Shown: piece by piece, positions 34,690 to 46,518 of the stretch
Layout: each line of letters begins with the position of its first letter
How positions within the stretch are numbered: position 1 is the first letter of the stretch
Origin: Diphasiastrum complanatum
Lineage: Eukaryota > Streptophyta > Lycopodiopsida > Lycopodiales > Lycopodiaceae
DNA length: 64,000 nucleotides
Assembly: GCA_029204225.1 (NCBI GenBank)
Contig: CM055102.1
Span: 4,367,947-4,431,946 of the forward strand
Reading direction: 5' to 3'
The notes under the pieces: model-generated
The model's database searches: none
Told to the model about the DNA's origin: nothing
What the model saw: only the letters and a program-made list of their open reading frames with translations
Translations under genes and position numbers: made by a program

Positions 34690-35515
34690 TATGAACTTGC
34701 ATGCTTCTCTAAACTTGTTGTATTGTGCGGACTTTGTTATATTCGAATCTGAACTCTGCGGTAGAACCACTGAAACAATTGACAAATGTAGTTTCGTTTT
34801 TCATTGGTTCCTCCATGTTGTGTATTTCGATGAAATGCTGCTCATGCTTGCCAGTGTGACTTCTCCATCCTTTGTGATGACCATACACTCAAGCTTCCAT
34901 ATGTATTTGCAAAAAATATTGTATGATCTCTTAGTATGTGCTGCATATGTCAAAATCATAATGTTAATCTTATGTTTGGATCTAAATATATATGAAAATT
35001 TGAAAGCATGTTGAAAATTGTGTACTAACCATGTAATGGGTGATGTGATCTTCTCTCCATGCTTTTAATATTGCATTAACAAACTCGACACAAGTCCTTT
35101 GGACAACTTTCTTATCAATATCCGAGTATTTTTCTTTTCTTAAAATAGCAATATCTGAGTAAGCATGAAAACTATGAGCTATTGGATCCATACGAAAGAA
35201 GAAAATTGTTGCATGATTCTAAGTTGCAACTTTCATTGGAAAAAATATCGGAAGCAGATTAGATATTGCTGAATTGTGCTTTGTAAATATTTCTATTTAA
35301 TATACAAAATTTTATTGTGTGTCTATAGCCTATTGGCTTGTATAAATTTGCATGCTTTTTGAAATTTTTTATAATCCGTCAATTTTGTATTATGACGAAT
35401 TTGGATTCTTCTGTAAAACCATTGGAAAAGTTGTAGTATATAGCTGTTTTTTGTGCTAGTCCCGCCATGTTGTGTACTTTTATGAAATGCCGCTCTTGCT
35501 TGCCAATGAGATGTA
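34690..35515 (-). repeat. Diverged duplicated segment, unknown coding remnant
   Basis: About 34700-34870 and about 35335-35510 are related: minus-strand frames of both contain an ISSKYTTWR/FHKSTQHGGT block and a CKFIQ end, and the plus strand shares CCATGTTGTGTA and GCTCnTGCTTGCCA. No family is recognised. They might be the remains of a tandem gene or part of the neighbouring CACTA element. Confidence 0.4.
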
Positions 35516-35979
35516 TCTATATTTACAATCTTTGACTTTTTAGGCTTTGTACCACGAGAAGAAGCTGCTTCGGAAGTGGAAAGAACAGCCTCCAAATCGT
35601 CAGAAGTATTTAACAAAAGAAAAAAAACAAAAGCAGATTGAAAATCAACAAATCTACATTTCTTATTATGAATTGAACACTCATCTACAGACTTGAAATC
35701 ATTATGTAACTTGGTGAACATTCTGTCAAGCTTAGCTTCATAGATATGCTTGTCTAGTGCCACCAAGTCCTGATAATGAATCATGTCCTTATTCTGAGAT
35801 CTGAATAAGGGAATACTGAGCAGGGACTTATATCTGAGATATATAGTATTTGAATATATCTCAAAATTCTGATAAGAGCCTTCTAATGTGTAATACCAAG
35901 ATTAGTCATGAATTGACTTAAGGAACTGATTGCAAAGACTATGTATGGTTTGGTACAGATTCTTCTTCGATTGTGGATT

Positions 35980-36425
35980 TGATAATTGTTATTGACTTTG
36001 CGTCAATTTCTGATTTGATGCGGACTGCTTAGAGCTTTTCTGCTTCTATCATTTTGAGCCTTTATTGACATATAGAGCATGAGATGATGAAATCGAAGAG
36101 GTGTCTTGACTTCGTCGATTGTCTTCTTGTAACAACATAGTGATAACTCTAGTAAGAGTTAACTCTGAGTGTGTCGATATGATCATCACCCGATTCTCGT
36201 ATGTAGAGGGCAAGCTTGAAAGCAATCAAATGATTGCATCTTGATCATCTATGATTGATCCGACAATGGCCATTTGTTGCAACAGATTCTTAAACTAGTC
36301 AACATGATTCTGAAGTGAATTACCATTGGACATCTTGAGTGTGAAGAATTTTTTTCTTAGATGTAACTTGGAAGTTATGTCTCTCACATTATATAGCAAG
36401 CTCAACATGTCCCATACTTCTTTCG
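35980..36425 (-). pseudogene. Older copia gag fragment
   Basis: The minus strand reads KEVWDMLSLLYNVRDITSKL, HLRKKFFTLKMSNGNSLQNH, then LLQQMAIVGSIIDDQDAII, LLSSLPSTYENRVMII, STHSELTLTRVITMLLQEDN and SSHALYV, all typical of this copia family's UBN2 gag. Stops interrupt it (after NHVD and after DAII). It is cut at 36426, where the LTR of the younger copia begins, so the younger element inserted into this one. Confidence 0.8.
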
Positions 36426-36557
36426 TGTTGGGAAAGAGGGTGTGAGAAACGAAAATAGCTCGAAACGAAACGAATACGAAAAAAAGCGAACTCGAAAATC
36501 GAAAAAGAAACGATCTCGAATGGAAAGTGTTTGTGCGCAGTGGAATGAGCTATCTCA
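36426..36557 (-). repeat. Short 3' LTR of the nested-host copia
   Basis: On the minus strand it starts TGAGATAGCTCATT and ends CACCCTCTTTCCCAACA (TG...CA). It is preceded by a purine tract AAGAAAAGAG, as expected for a PPT. A closely similar end (TTTCTCACACCCCTCTTTCC, CAACA) lies before the PBS at 56365, so this is an LTR of that family. Flank TTTCG (36421-36425) would be one half of a TSD. Confidence 0.6.
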
Positions 36558-36570
36558 CTCTTTTCTTAAT

Positions 36571-36801
36571 GTATTAGACCTAGAGCTCTCCTTTTGAGAT
36601 TAAATCTCGAATGCGATGGTACTTTAGAGGTATATGTTTTGTCTTTGAATGGAAGATAGGATCATGGGACAGATAAATGGCACTCTGAGAGTCCATCATC
36701 ATCGTGCATGGCCCTTCTGTGGTATTCCCATTGGTTCCAACATCATCTGTAGCCACACTACCTCGTTCGCCACCTTTGAAGCAGCAATGTATTCAGCTTC
36801 G
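36571..36801 (-). pseudogene. Copia RNase H, 3' part (continues from 51190)
   Basis: Minus strand: EAEYIAASKVANEVVWLQMM, LEPMGIPQ..., HDPIFHSKTKHIPLKYH, ISKGEL and stop. It is the direct continuation of the copia RNase H at 51190-51480, whose last residues are ILVVQSSCE. The gypsy element splits the codons of SSCEAEY. Confidence 0.85.
36797..36801. other. Target-site duplication CTTCG (left copy)
   Basis: CTTCG abuts TGTTAG at 36802. The identical pentamer is at 51190-51194, directly after CTAACA. Confidence 0.92.
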
Positions 36802-39800
36802 TGTTAGGGCCATTTTCGGTAGGGGGTTGGTCCACCTCTAATGGCGGTTCCGCCCTATGTGAGCATATCAAATATTACAATTTCGGACTGAATTTGAATT
36901 TGTGCTAAAAACGATTCACTATAATGCACAATCGACCCATACTCTACGACAATCCATTCACTAGTTAGGTACTTGCAATTACTGAACTCAAGCAAACCAC
37001 ATTCTCATTGCAAGCAAGTGATTATGAGTTCATACTACCGGTAAACCCACAAATACGCATCGACCTAATACTTCAATGTCTACTTGTTCAAGAAAAGGAT
37101 CACAATCATTTAGGTCCCAATAGGGACATGGCAAATGCGGAATTATTGAAATGATTAGGTCCTCATACAATTACACAATGAATTCTCAGTATCCTATCAT
37201 TTATTCAATGAGCGAAAGTAAGTACGGACATCAAATACCCACATTCCAATTGAAAGCAAGTAAACATGAGAATAAAAATCGATGTGAGGTAAACCCATAC
37301 CTCAGTGTGAGAGAGAAACCGGAAATTGTAGAGGCACTAGTCATGAATGCCGCTTTTGGTTTGAGGTAGCCTTGCCTTTGTCCTTCAAAGAGCTGCTTGA
37401 GAACTTGCCATTCAAGCCAACATGCGGATTAGATCAGAGAACATGTAATCAACCAAACTTTGTCTCAGATTGGCGGAAGAATCGGCAACTCAGTGAACAG
37501 AGGCAACTTGCAAACAGGTTTGAGAGGGCTCCAGCCAGCGAGGGCTGGCTGAAATCAGAATTGCAGGTCTGATTTTTTCTGATGCAGGGCCACAGACATG
37601 TCTCAGTAGACAGTTGGCAGAGGTGGGCAGCACTGACAGTCAGACAACGAACTGGTACAGGCAGCGCGTAGAGGTAAGGCGGTAGGTAGCGGGTAGTACT
37701 TGCACATAAAGGAAAGATCAGTGAGCAGAGGCAGTCAGCGGACAGATCGTAGGGCCAGCAGGTAGGTCGTAGGGCCAGCAGGTAGGTCACAGAGCCAGCA
37801 GGTAGGGCTTGGAGGTCGTAGTAGCTTGTAACAGCCGTAGACAAGTTAAGCAGACTGCACAGAGTGAGCTGCAGGCTCTGTAGGAGGCCACATGTAGTAA
37901 AAATCAGCAGGCAGGTACGTATGTAGCAACAGGCCCAGCGAGGGCTGACAGCTCTAATTTTCTCTTCTCAGAAATCTGATTTTTGCTCAAAATTTTTTGT
38001 GAGGCCGTAGTAGGTTGTGGCATGCCGAGATTCAGATTTTTCAATGCCGGACAATGATGGGTATATGTGACAGACCGCAGGTAGGTTCGTAGGCCACATA
38101 TAGGGCATCACTTCCAATTCGATCACTGTTAACCATCCTCGAACATCCAACACTTAGCAGCACATCTCCAACAACAAGCTCTTACCCTCTCCAACACAAC
38201 ATGGACAACAAATCTCAAAAACCTCAATCCGAAACAACTCCATGCTTACACCTCCTAATTATTCCATTCCTCAATTACAAACCTTCCATAACCGCTAAAT
38301 AAGCATAATAGGAAGGATTAAGTAACTATCCACTAATCAAACATAAAGGTAAGTATCCTCTCCCACTCTCAAGCCATGGACATTGAACACTCATCCCTCA
38401 AGCATTACCCGCCTACTCTCACAATGGACAATATTGGCTATTGCAGCAATGAAACTACAAGCCACTCCACATAAAATTCACCTAACACATTCTCCACTAA
38501 GCACTAGCATTGGCCAACAAGAAGCAACACATACAAGCCACCCAAACAACACTAGACAACAAGAATCCAACATCTACTAACAAGCATGGAGCAATACAAG
38601 ACAACAACAACATTCCACATTGTCAAACTACTCTCAAACAAACCATTAAGCGCTCCATCAAGTAAACATGCACTCTTCAAATAACTCACATCCAAACAAG
38701 CAACTCACCAATTAGCAACTCCCAAAAGTACCAACTCCCAAAAGCACTAACTCACAAAAACACTAACTCTCAACAGACATCCACAAATATAAAGAGTTGG
38801 CTCCATTTTATAGGAAAACCCAAGTGTCCCCCTTCAAAATGAGGCTTTGCCAATTTTCATGCCCTTCAAGCCCTCTCTGCCATTTGTCCTCAACCCATTT
38901 GATAGTACACCTAGTGGCCTCCATAAGAGAGTGGGGGCGTGGTGCATTCAAGGCACTCTTCCAAAACTAGCCAAGATGTCATTTTTGTCAAAGGCTAGGG
39001 AGGCCATTCAAGTTTCCCCTTTTGTACACCCTAGAAGCCCAAAATGTCATGGCTAGTGGGTGTACCTCCCAAAATTTTTTAGCCTTTAAGGTGTTTTGGC
39101 ATTTAATATCCAAATTTTAAGTGAGGCCCTTTTTCAACCCCTATTTTTAGGAGGCGGCCTTCGTTTTTCTTTGGGTACCTGTGTTTTCGGCCTTCCTTCG
39201 ATTTTTCAAGGGTCATGCGCCTACTGCTCATTTGTCTGGATTTTTGGCCTGTTGGGTAACCACTTGGCCCACACATTTCGTTAATTGCCTGTAAATTGCC
39301 CAAACTTTGTCGTTAGGGCTTATGTGACTCCTTGACACTGAATCCATATTTCTCGGTCCCGTTTTTACTCGAAACTTTTCTTTCTCGGTTTTTTCTTCTG
39401 TGGTTGACTTTTTTGGCATTCATGACTAGGGCTCCCACGACAACATGGTTTCCTTGAAAAATACACTGAGTGATCATATATTAGTAAAAATGGACTCAGT
39501 ACATGGTGAGATTTTAGCACGGTCATACGGACTATTTTTTTACAACTGGCCATTTTTTTGAAAAGTCGTAAAATATTTACCGACCATTTCTAAGGCCGCA
39601 AAATTTGCTCTAGCCTCATTTAGGATGGGCTGGGACCCAATTCTAGGTGGACCGGCACTTTTGGCTCGGTCTTACAAAAGGTGACCAAAAAATATTTTTG
39701 ACAGTTTTTTCGAAAGTCAATTTCTTACTTTTAAACTGTGTCTAGCCACTTTAGGGCGGGCTGGGACCCAGTTCTAAGGCAAATTTGTGCCGATTTTTCT

Positions 39801-39894
39801 CTAATAACCGGGTTTTACATGCTGGGTTTTTTAATTATTGCAAACTTAAACTTCAATATTAGTCCGATTTTTCGTGCGGAAATATCGGCTAACA
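36802..39894 (-). repeat. Left (3') LTR of the gypsy
   Basis: Aligns to 47404-51189 from TGTTAGGGCC to ATATCGGCTAACA but lacks about 700 bp present in the right LTR (about 47507-48205). It includes an imperfect 20-bp tandem repeat CCAGCAGGTAGGTCGTAGGG at about 37755-37810. Short open frames here (for example 37151-37369) recur in the other LTR because LTRs are copies, not because they are genes. Confidence 0.92.
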
Positions 39895-41030
39895 TCGGCG
39901 ACTACCACTGGGTAGTATGGTCCCCATACGAGAGTCTCTGGTTTCGCAGACCAGCTCTTGGTGGTGGATCAAGTTTAGTGGGCTCAGCACTGTTGCTAGG
40001 TGATGCTAACCACAATGAGTTGGTAGGACGTCTTCAACAGCTTCCTACCCAAAGGCCATCGATTTAGCCCTTAGGATCTATCTGCAACTGGATTGGATTT
40101 AACCATAGCATCTTTGAACAGTTTGGTGTCTTCATACCTGCAAAATTCACCTGTGACCTAAATGGCAAATGCTCCTGATTCTATCAGATGTAAGGCAATG
40201 CCCACTTTCGGACCCATGCATGGAGGGATACGCAAATGCAAATCTCAAGATTGGAGATGGGATGATATGGATGCAAGTCATCAGTATTGTGTCTAACACC
40301 GTGTCATTAAAGTGTGTGTGAATGCATATGCAATGAGGCTTTAGTGCCCCAACTCTGAAACCGGTCTAGACTGGTGCTTACCAACTTTTTTTTTTGTTTT
40401 TTTTTGTTTAGACATTCAACTTATACTCTCTAAGAACTGATTCAACAGGGAATAACCATCTAGTCTCCTCTCTGTACTGACTCTTCTCTCAAGCCCTATA
40501 TTCTGACGGTAGTTCATATAGGACAACTTACTGTCCTAAGATCCAATACAGAAGATGGTAGGAAGTACCGGTTTTCCGCTATTCTATGGAACCAATTAGG
40601 AAAATCGTCCTCACCTCTTATGGATTTGCGAGGCGTCACTCATCCTCACAAATTGGTTTGAGATCTGATACATACACAAATTTTTTTTCTTTTTTTTCTT
40701 ACTTTTTTCTCAGTCTTTCTTTCTCTCTCTTTTCCTATTTTTCTTTTCTCTTTTTTTTTTTTATATATTTTTCTTCTGTGCCCTACCCATTGGGCGATGG
40801 CGTCACTCCCCACCCCACTGTATTGTTTTTGTTCCCACTTTTTCCTTTCTCAAACCCCCCTCAACTATGCATCTATACAGTCATTTATGCCCATAGAAGT
40901 TAGCAAATGTTCAAATGCAGCTCAGAGTTTTTATAGAGATGCAATAAAGATGTATGCATAGAAAACTGAGATTTGCAACAGATGCTCACCATACTGTGTC
41001 TAGTGTATGATGCATAATAGTGAGGTGGGT
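39895..41030. other. Gypsy 3' untranslated interior
   Basis: Between the aRNH region and the 3' LTR. It has T-rich low-complexity runs (about 40387-40410 and 40680-40770) and no recognisable domain. No clear polypurine tract next to the LTR was identified. Confidence 0.55.
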
Positions 41031-41317
41031 GGTTACAGTGCATTCTTGCACATTTCTGTCCGTTGGTTCTTCAAGTCCCCAGTGTAATTGGGGTCCACTT
41101 CTGCCACATCCACAAGGGCTGGATCGGCACCTTCCATGAACTTAAAATAAAACATCTCATTTAGGGTTTTGCGTTCCCTGGAAGTTCTGTCACGTATCCG
41201 CAGGTACAATGCTAGGTCCGCTCCTGACTCCATGGACTCATTGGGGTTGTACCACCATTTGGTAAGGTGAATCCTGGTGGGTTTAGTCTTAGCGCCCCAA
41301 GGTTGTAGTAACCAATT

Positions 41318-41977
41318 CTACAGGCAGTAGGCATAGTGGCCGGCCAATCTAATGATATCATCTTTCTGGTGCGCGGCAACAACTGAGAACCTACATAAGC
41401 TCTCGCAGGAATCTTTGTAGTTTTCAAAACTACCTGGGATGAGTGGCCATGTGAATATGAGGGCGGAACTTGTCGATGGTTGTAACTCAAAAACCTGGGT
41501 ATCTAGCAGAAATTCCATGGGCGGTAGATATAAATTGTAAGCATCGAAGTTTTTGTAGAACAGACTGTCCGACAAAATTTCCTTGCGGTGCACGAGGTAA
41601 GCGGGTAAAGAGTTGCAGGAACTCTGAGGCCTGATTGGTCTAGTGTATTCGTCGATGACAATTGCATAGGCCTGTAAGGTCCTGCTTTTGAGTTGGTATA
41701 TGCCAGTCATACCTCGGATTAGGAGTTGTGAATCCCCCATAATTCGGAGGTTGCCTATAGTTTGCGCAACTTGCATGGTCATTTGTAGGCCGATTAGAAG
41801 GGCTTTGTATTCGACAGTGTTGTTCGTGGATCCTTTCCCTAATAGGACTCCTATACTGGCTAGTTCAGTCCCATTGGGATTCTGCAATACTGCTCCTATG
41901 GCACCTTCTCTATTCAAATGTCTGCAGGCTCCGTCTACCTTCAACGTATATGTCCCAAGTTCCTGGGTGAGTTCCAT
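41318..41977 (-). CDS. Second RNase H domain (RNase HI / aRNH-like) of the gypsy
   Basis: A 219-residue open frame has TLKVDGACRHLNREGAIGAV, NPNGTELA, NNTVEYKALLIGLQ and LRIMGDSQLLIRGM. These give the RNase H catalytic acids Asp15, Glu56 and Asp82 in the order and spacing of type I RNase H. The domain cleaves the RNA strand of RNA-DNA hybrids. This is a different family from the gypsy-type RNase H found at 43432-43725. It lies 3' of the integrase, about 200-400 bp before that coding ends at the promoter-distal side. The tail (YLPPMEFLLDTQVFELQPS) has no motif I know. It appears uninterrupted, unlike the neighbouring domains. Confidence 0.78.
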   Translation of the reverse strand: MELTQELGTYTLKVDGACRHLNREGAIGAVLQNPNGTELASIGVLLGKGSTNNTVEYKALLIGLQMTMQVAQTIGNLRIMGDSQLLIRGMTGIYQLKSRTLQAYAIVIDEYTRPIRPQSSCNSLPAYLVHRKEILSDSLFYKNFDAYNLYLPPMEFLLDTQVFELQPSTSSALIFTWPLIPGSFENYKDSCESLCRFSVVAAHQKDDIIRLAGHYAYCL

Positions 41978-42224
41978 ATCACAACAATAATCTTTTTGTA
42001 TTTTTCTCGATTTTATGAATTTTTGTTTGAATTTTTCGCACCCTTCCGTTCAGCGTATATGTACAAGGTCACTAAGGCTAGTTCTGATTCTTTGAGTGTT
42101 TCCAGTATTCATGATGCTTCTAGGTCGTTCACTTCGATACCTGAAAAGGTGAACAGGAAAAGGTGTTACATACTGTACAGGTGACTTCGGCTTCTCTTTA
42201 ACTACGGTAAGCTTTTATCTTGTT

Positions 42225-43200
42225 TATGTTGATTTGGTGCTTAAAAATTTCACCGTTTAACTCTGCCAGCTTAACCGTGTTATTTTCATACAGTTTTATT
42301 ATTACATATGGACCGTTCCAGCGTGGCCCCAACTTTTGAGGCATCAGCTCGTGTCTAGCATCGTAGAACAACACTAACTGCCCCTACCTGAACTGGTAAT
42401 TGTGCATATTCCTATCATGAATCTCCTTCATGCGTCTTTTGTGGGTTTCTTGGTGATTTAGGACAGCCATTCGGTGCTCGTCCAGGTCTTGTAAAGTGTC
42501 CAGTCGGTGCTGTATTGATTCTTTCTCTCCTAGGTCGTGCTTCATGGCAAACCGCAAGGATGGGAGCTCTATTTCTATTGGCAGTACACATTCTTGGCCA
42601 TACACTAGAAAAAAGGGCGTGTGGTTGGTACTGGTTTTATAGGTGGCATGATATGCCCACAATGCTGAGTACAATTTTTTGTCCCAATCCCTCTGTCGGT
42701 CTGATACGGTTTTTATAGAATACCCACTAGTTGTTTGTTTGTGCTTTCAGCCTGACCGTTGGCTTGTGGGTGGTAGGGTGTGCTTGATCGTCAACTGATC
42801 GGTCAAAGCCTTGACAATTTTGTTTAGGAAATGGGTACCCCTGTCAGAGATAAGTTCTCTGGGTGTACCGAACTGGCCTATCACCTGTTCTAGTAAGAAC
42901 CAGACGGTTTCTTTTGCATTGTCTTTGGCCACAGCCCATGCCTCGACCCACATTGTGAAATAGTCAGTGGCCACTATGATATAATGTTTTCGACTAGATG
43001 AAGCTGGGTGTATTGGGCCAACGAAGTCGATGCCCCATTTTTCAAAAGGGAGACAGGCATGTATTGGAACTAACGATTGCACCCTGTTATCCGTCTTGTC
43101 AACTCATTGACAGGTGTCCCAGTTTCGGGCATGTAAATGGGCATCTTGTAAATGGGCATGTCGGCCACCAGTAACCCGCCCTCAGAATTTTTTACCCTGT
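42225..43200 (-). pseudogene. Gypsy integrase
   Basis: Minus strand: PFEKWGIDFVGPIHP (first catalytic Asp, about 43030), VEAWAVAKDNAKETVWFLLE, LISDRGTHFLNKIV (second Asp, about 42850), then a frameshift after KHTLPPT and, in another frame, TVRLKAQ-like sequence where the catalytic Glu should be. The core continues YSALWAYHATYKTSTNHTPF, FLVYGQECVLPIEIELPSL and, at about 42340-42225, GPRWNGPYVIIKLYENN with HQININKIK, the C-terminal integrase segment. It would insert the cDNA. Frame changes make it non-functional as read. Confidence 0.85.
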
Positions 43201-43431
43201 GAGTTGGCTAGCAAAGTGGCCCCCACAGGCAGAATCATGACACTCCTCTAGTATAAATTTGGCTTCTTTAGGAGTGACGCATCTTCGATACAACCCTTCT
43301 ACACCTCATCTATACAGTGTGCCCCCTATTAAGGCAAACTTTAGGGCTTGTAGACGTAGCTTTTGTTTTTCTGGAGTCGTCATACTGTTGGGTGTCTCTA
43401 GTGTGGATAGGTAGGTTGCTAAAGCTGTATA

Positions 43432-43725
43432 TCACTCAGGAATTGTGTCAACGTGTACCCTCAAAAGTTTTCTTAAGTGATCAGTCTCCCACTCATCGTC
43501 TGTTTCAGTAACCCCTCCCAGCTTGCAAATACAATTGTTTAACCCCTGTAGTTTAGGCGGCTTGCTTTGGAGGGTGTAGTCAAACTCCTGAAGGGAGATT
43601 ATCCACTTCATTAAGCGCTCAGGAGGTTCTAGTTTATTCATCATCAAGGTGACTGCAGTACTCTTGGTAAAGAAAGTCACTTTTCGATGCAATAGGTAAA
43701 GGGTAGCCGAAGTTGTTTTTGTCAT
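43432..43725 (-). pseudogene. Gypsy-type RNase H remnant
   Basis: Minus strand: ATLYLLHRKVTFFTKSTAV, LEPPERLMKWIISLQEFDYT and LQSKPPKLQGLNN, matching the end of the gypsy RNase H and its tether (RMxKWxxxLxEFDxxxxxRPxxKGQALA). The N-terminal catalytic portion is missing along with the RT. Confidence 0.7.
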
Positions 43726-43734
43726 ATATGTTTG

Positions 43735-44866
43735 GCTCCCTCCTTCAGTGGTATTGTATGAGTCACTAGATCGGGTGGATTCCCTTCAAATCTGAGTAGT
43801 ACTAGGCAAAAATATGCTGGTACTTTCTACACAGCCGTTCATATTCTTCTTTTTCTCCAATGCCTAGGGAAGCACCTATTTTGATGTTCTTGGGCTCTTC
43901 TAGGGTTCCTAGGTTTATCAGGCAAATATCGGCGTCTCAAACTTTGGGAGGCCCCTCTTTTGGAGTGTTCCACTCTATGTCCAATACTGATTTCAGGTCT
44001 GGTTCATCTTCACTCATAGTGGACTCACCATCGTCCTCACTACTCGTGACCTCCTCCCACTCAGACGAAGGTATGGGTGCTCTCTCTGACTGAGGCACCT
44101 CGGGATAGCCGTTGACTATGGTACGTTCTCTACCCCTTCCAAAAATCAGTATTCCTGCGGGGATGTCAACTGTGCAGTTGCTAAGCCTGAGCCATGGCCG
44201 TCCTAGCAATATAGAGTACCTCCGATTCTCGGCGTATATCCTCATGACGTAAAAGTCCACTTGAATGGCCTTGTTAGCCACGATAATGGGTACATTCTTA
44301 AGCTCGCCCTCTGGTTTGATCATAGAGTTGTTGGCTAGCTTTAGGGCTGTCAAAGTAGTGGGTTCTAGGGTAAAACCAAGGCGGTCTGAAAGTTCTAGAC
44401 TTATGATGTTAACTGCCGACCCTGCATCAACTATGGCCCCTGAAATGACTAGGCCATCTATGAGTACATCTACCTTAGGGCAGTAGCGATCTAACAAATC
44501 TGCATCTACTTTTCCTATTGTAGGTGGCTCTAGTGTTCTGGCCGTGGGTGGTCTCATCAATCGTTTGACCGTGCGTTTAATAGTGGGTGACAACTGTACT
44601 AGTTTCCGGAACCTTATTTCCAATTTTAGACTCTCTAGGGCTTGACCTAGGTCAATATTCCCTCTTTTCAAGTTTAGATCTATATCCTTCCTAAACCTGC
44701 GTGTTCGGGTCATGGTTCTCTTAGTTTCTAGGCCAGTTTTCCCTTTTCTCGCTCCTAGGAATCTGGGATGTCTATGCCCTTCCAAGACGCTAACCTCACC
44801 TTGCTCTTTAGGTAGTGGATCCTCGTAGATGGGTGTAGGTTCGAATACTGGCTTCTCAATGACCAC
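43735..44866 (-). pseudogene. Gypsy protease and pre-RT linker
   Basis: The main frame (44866-43937) includes an aspartic protease with DGLVISGAIVDAGSAVNIIS (DAGS in place of DSGA/DTGA, about 44450-44400), a FYVMRIYAENRRYSILLGRP flap/tail (ILLGRPWL), then an acidic tail. Reading on in a new frame gives DADICLINLGTLEEPKNI, ASLGIGEKEEYERL and FAxYYSDLKGI (43930-43750), the usual linker before RT (INLGTxEEPRxI...FAWSYxDMPGI). The RT that should follow is absent: the next coding sequence is already the RNase H. Confidence 0.82.
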
Positions 44867-44941
44867 TGGGTCATCTACCTCCGGTGGTGGTTTTGGTGTA
44901 GGCTTGGGTTTCCTGGAAGGTAGCTCCGTCTGGAGGTTACT

Positions 44942-46327
44942 CTAGGTCACTACTAAAACCTCTTTCCTACTTGTGGGTTCCTCTAGTGTCTCCACGATGA
45001 TGAAGTTCACGGGTGGCTGATCATCTTCTATGCATGCCTTCCCTTTATCCACCTGGCTAATCCTGGGTCCGCGTTGTATGTATTGAGGTGGCCTTGATGG
45101 CCCCGCCGTTCTGTCCTCTTGAGGTCTATGGTTCACTGGATCAGACATCATATTCCCAGTGTTTAATGCGTCTCTACGTATCCAACATCTATCATCCAAG
45201 TGTCCAGGCCTCTTGCAGTACCCACACACTTGGTTGGGTCAGTTTCAATTTAAGTGATTCCCTCTATAGTGTCTACACACTAAGGGATTTGATCCTTCTA
45301 TGGGGTGTCTCTGACCCAACAAATTTTGGTGCCGTTTGAGAGAATTTACATCTGCTGCTAAGGTTTGCATATTCTCACTCATCACATCCATGTATCCCTT
45401 TAGCATGGCTCACATATCGCCTAGTTCTGCGTTAGAGCCTGTGCTCTCATAGCCTCTCTCGGGCATATGTGCTTGGAGCCTTCGTGCATCTTGTGTTTGC
45501 ACGTTCCTGCCTTGTTGAGGTTCAATAGCCTGCATGGGACGGGGTTCCACTATGGGGTGTGCTCCTATAGCTGTGATTGGGCCTCCTCTCCACGTTTCTG
45601 GGCTTAGGTTCAAGCTGTTCACTGCTTGCGATAGGTGCGATGCATGGGCAACCGCAATCTGTGCGTCTTCTACCACGATTGCCTTCTCTACTGCATCAGC
45701 CAATGTCTGGGGGTTACTCTGACGTACAATCATTTGTATGTCATTCTTGTGCCCTCACAGAAAGAAGGTCAGTAGTAGTAGGGGTGGTAGTAACACAATG
45801 GGTTCCACTTGGCATGACAACTCTGTCAAACGACGTCAATATTGTTGGATGGTTTCGTTACTTCCTTGTTGTAGGGAAGTCAGTGTGAACAGTAGGCCAT
45901 GAGCCATTTGGTGGGGAGCATACTCAATTAAGAACAGTCTATGGAACTCCTCAATGGTGTGAATTGAGCCTCTCTGCAAACTATGATACCAGTGCCTAGC
46001 CATTCTAGATAAAGTGGTGGCAAAAAACATCATTTCATGACGTGGGTTTGTGATGGCACTGGTAAAGCAGGTGGTCCAAAAAGCATCAATATGCTCTTCG
46101 GCACTTTCATACGGTGCTCCATGAAACTCAGGAGTGGATCCACTAAGCTTGGGTAGTCCTCCTGTGTTCCAGGGTACTATGATTGGTTTAGTCAAACGTC
46201 TTGCCATTATGTTGGCAACAAGTTCTGTAGCAGCAGACATTACATTCACTAACGGTGGTTCTGTAGCTTCAGTTGGCTCAAGTTCTGGTAGTTCTTCTAT
46301 AGGTTCCAAAGTATCATCCAAGTCCAT
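44942..46327 (-). pseudogene. gag: Gypsy gag with CCHC knuckle
   Basis: The frame 46327-45836 reads LSGSTPEFHGAPYESAEEHI, AFWTTCFTSAITNP, FATTLSRMARHWYHSLQRGS and EFHRLFLIEYAP, a retrotrans_gag (capsid) domain. It continues in other frames: ADAVEKAIVVEDAQIAV (about 45700) and CGYCKRPGHLDDRCW (about 45228), a C-x2-C-x4-H-x4-C zinc knuckle. Capsid and RNA packaging are its roles. Frame changes occur at about 45836, 45410 and 45230. Confidence 0.85.
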
Positions 46328-46518
46328 TATAAGTGGGTGAGACTCATCATTTAAGACTGGTGGGACAAGAAACCCACGATGGCTTCTTCTAAGCCCTAAA
46401 CGCTCTTTCTGGGGATTTGAAGTCTCTCCGTGTGGTGCTCCCTTAGACCTAGGTTTCCTTGGTATACCTATGATGTCTCGTCTAGGGTGACACTAATGAT
46501 TGCTGCATAATAGATTTC

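Noticed and set aside
37151-37369. Open frame conserved at 48485-48703
   Set aside because: Conservation is explained by the two LTRs being copies; no domain and no start context.
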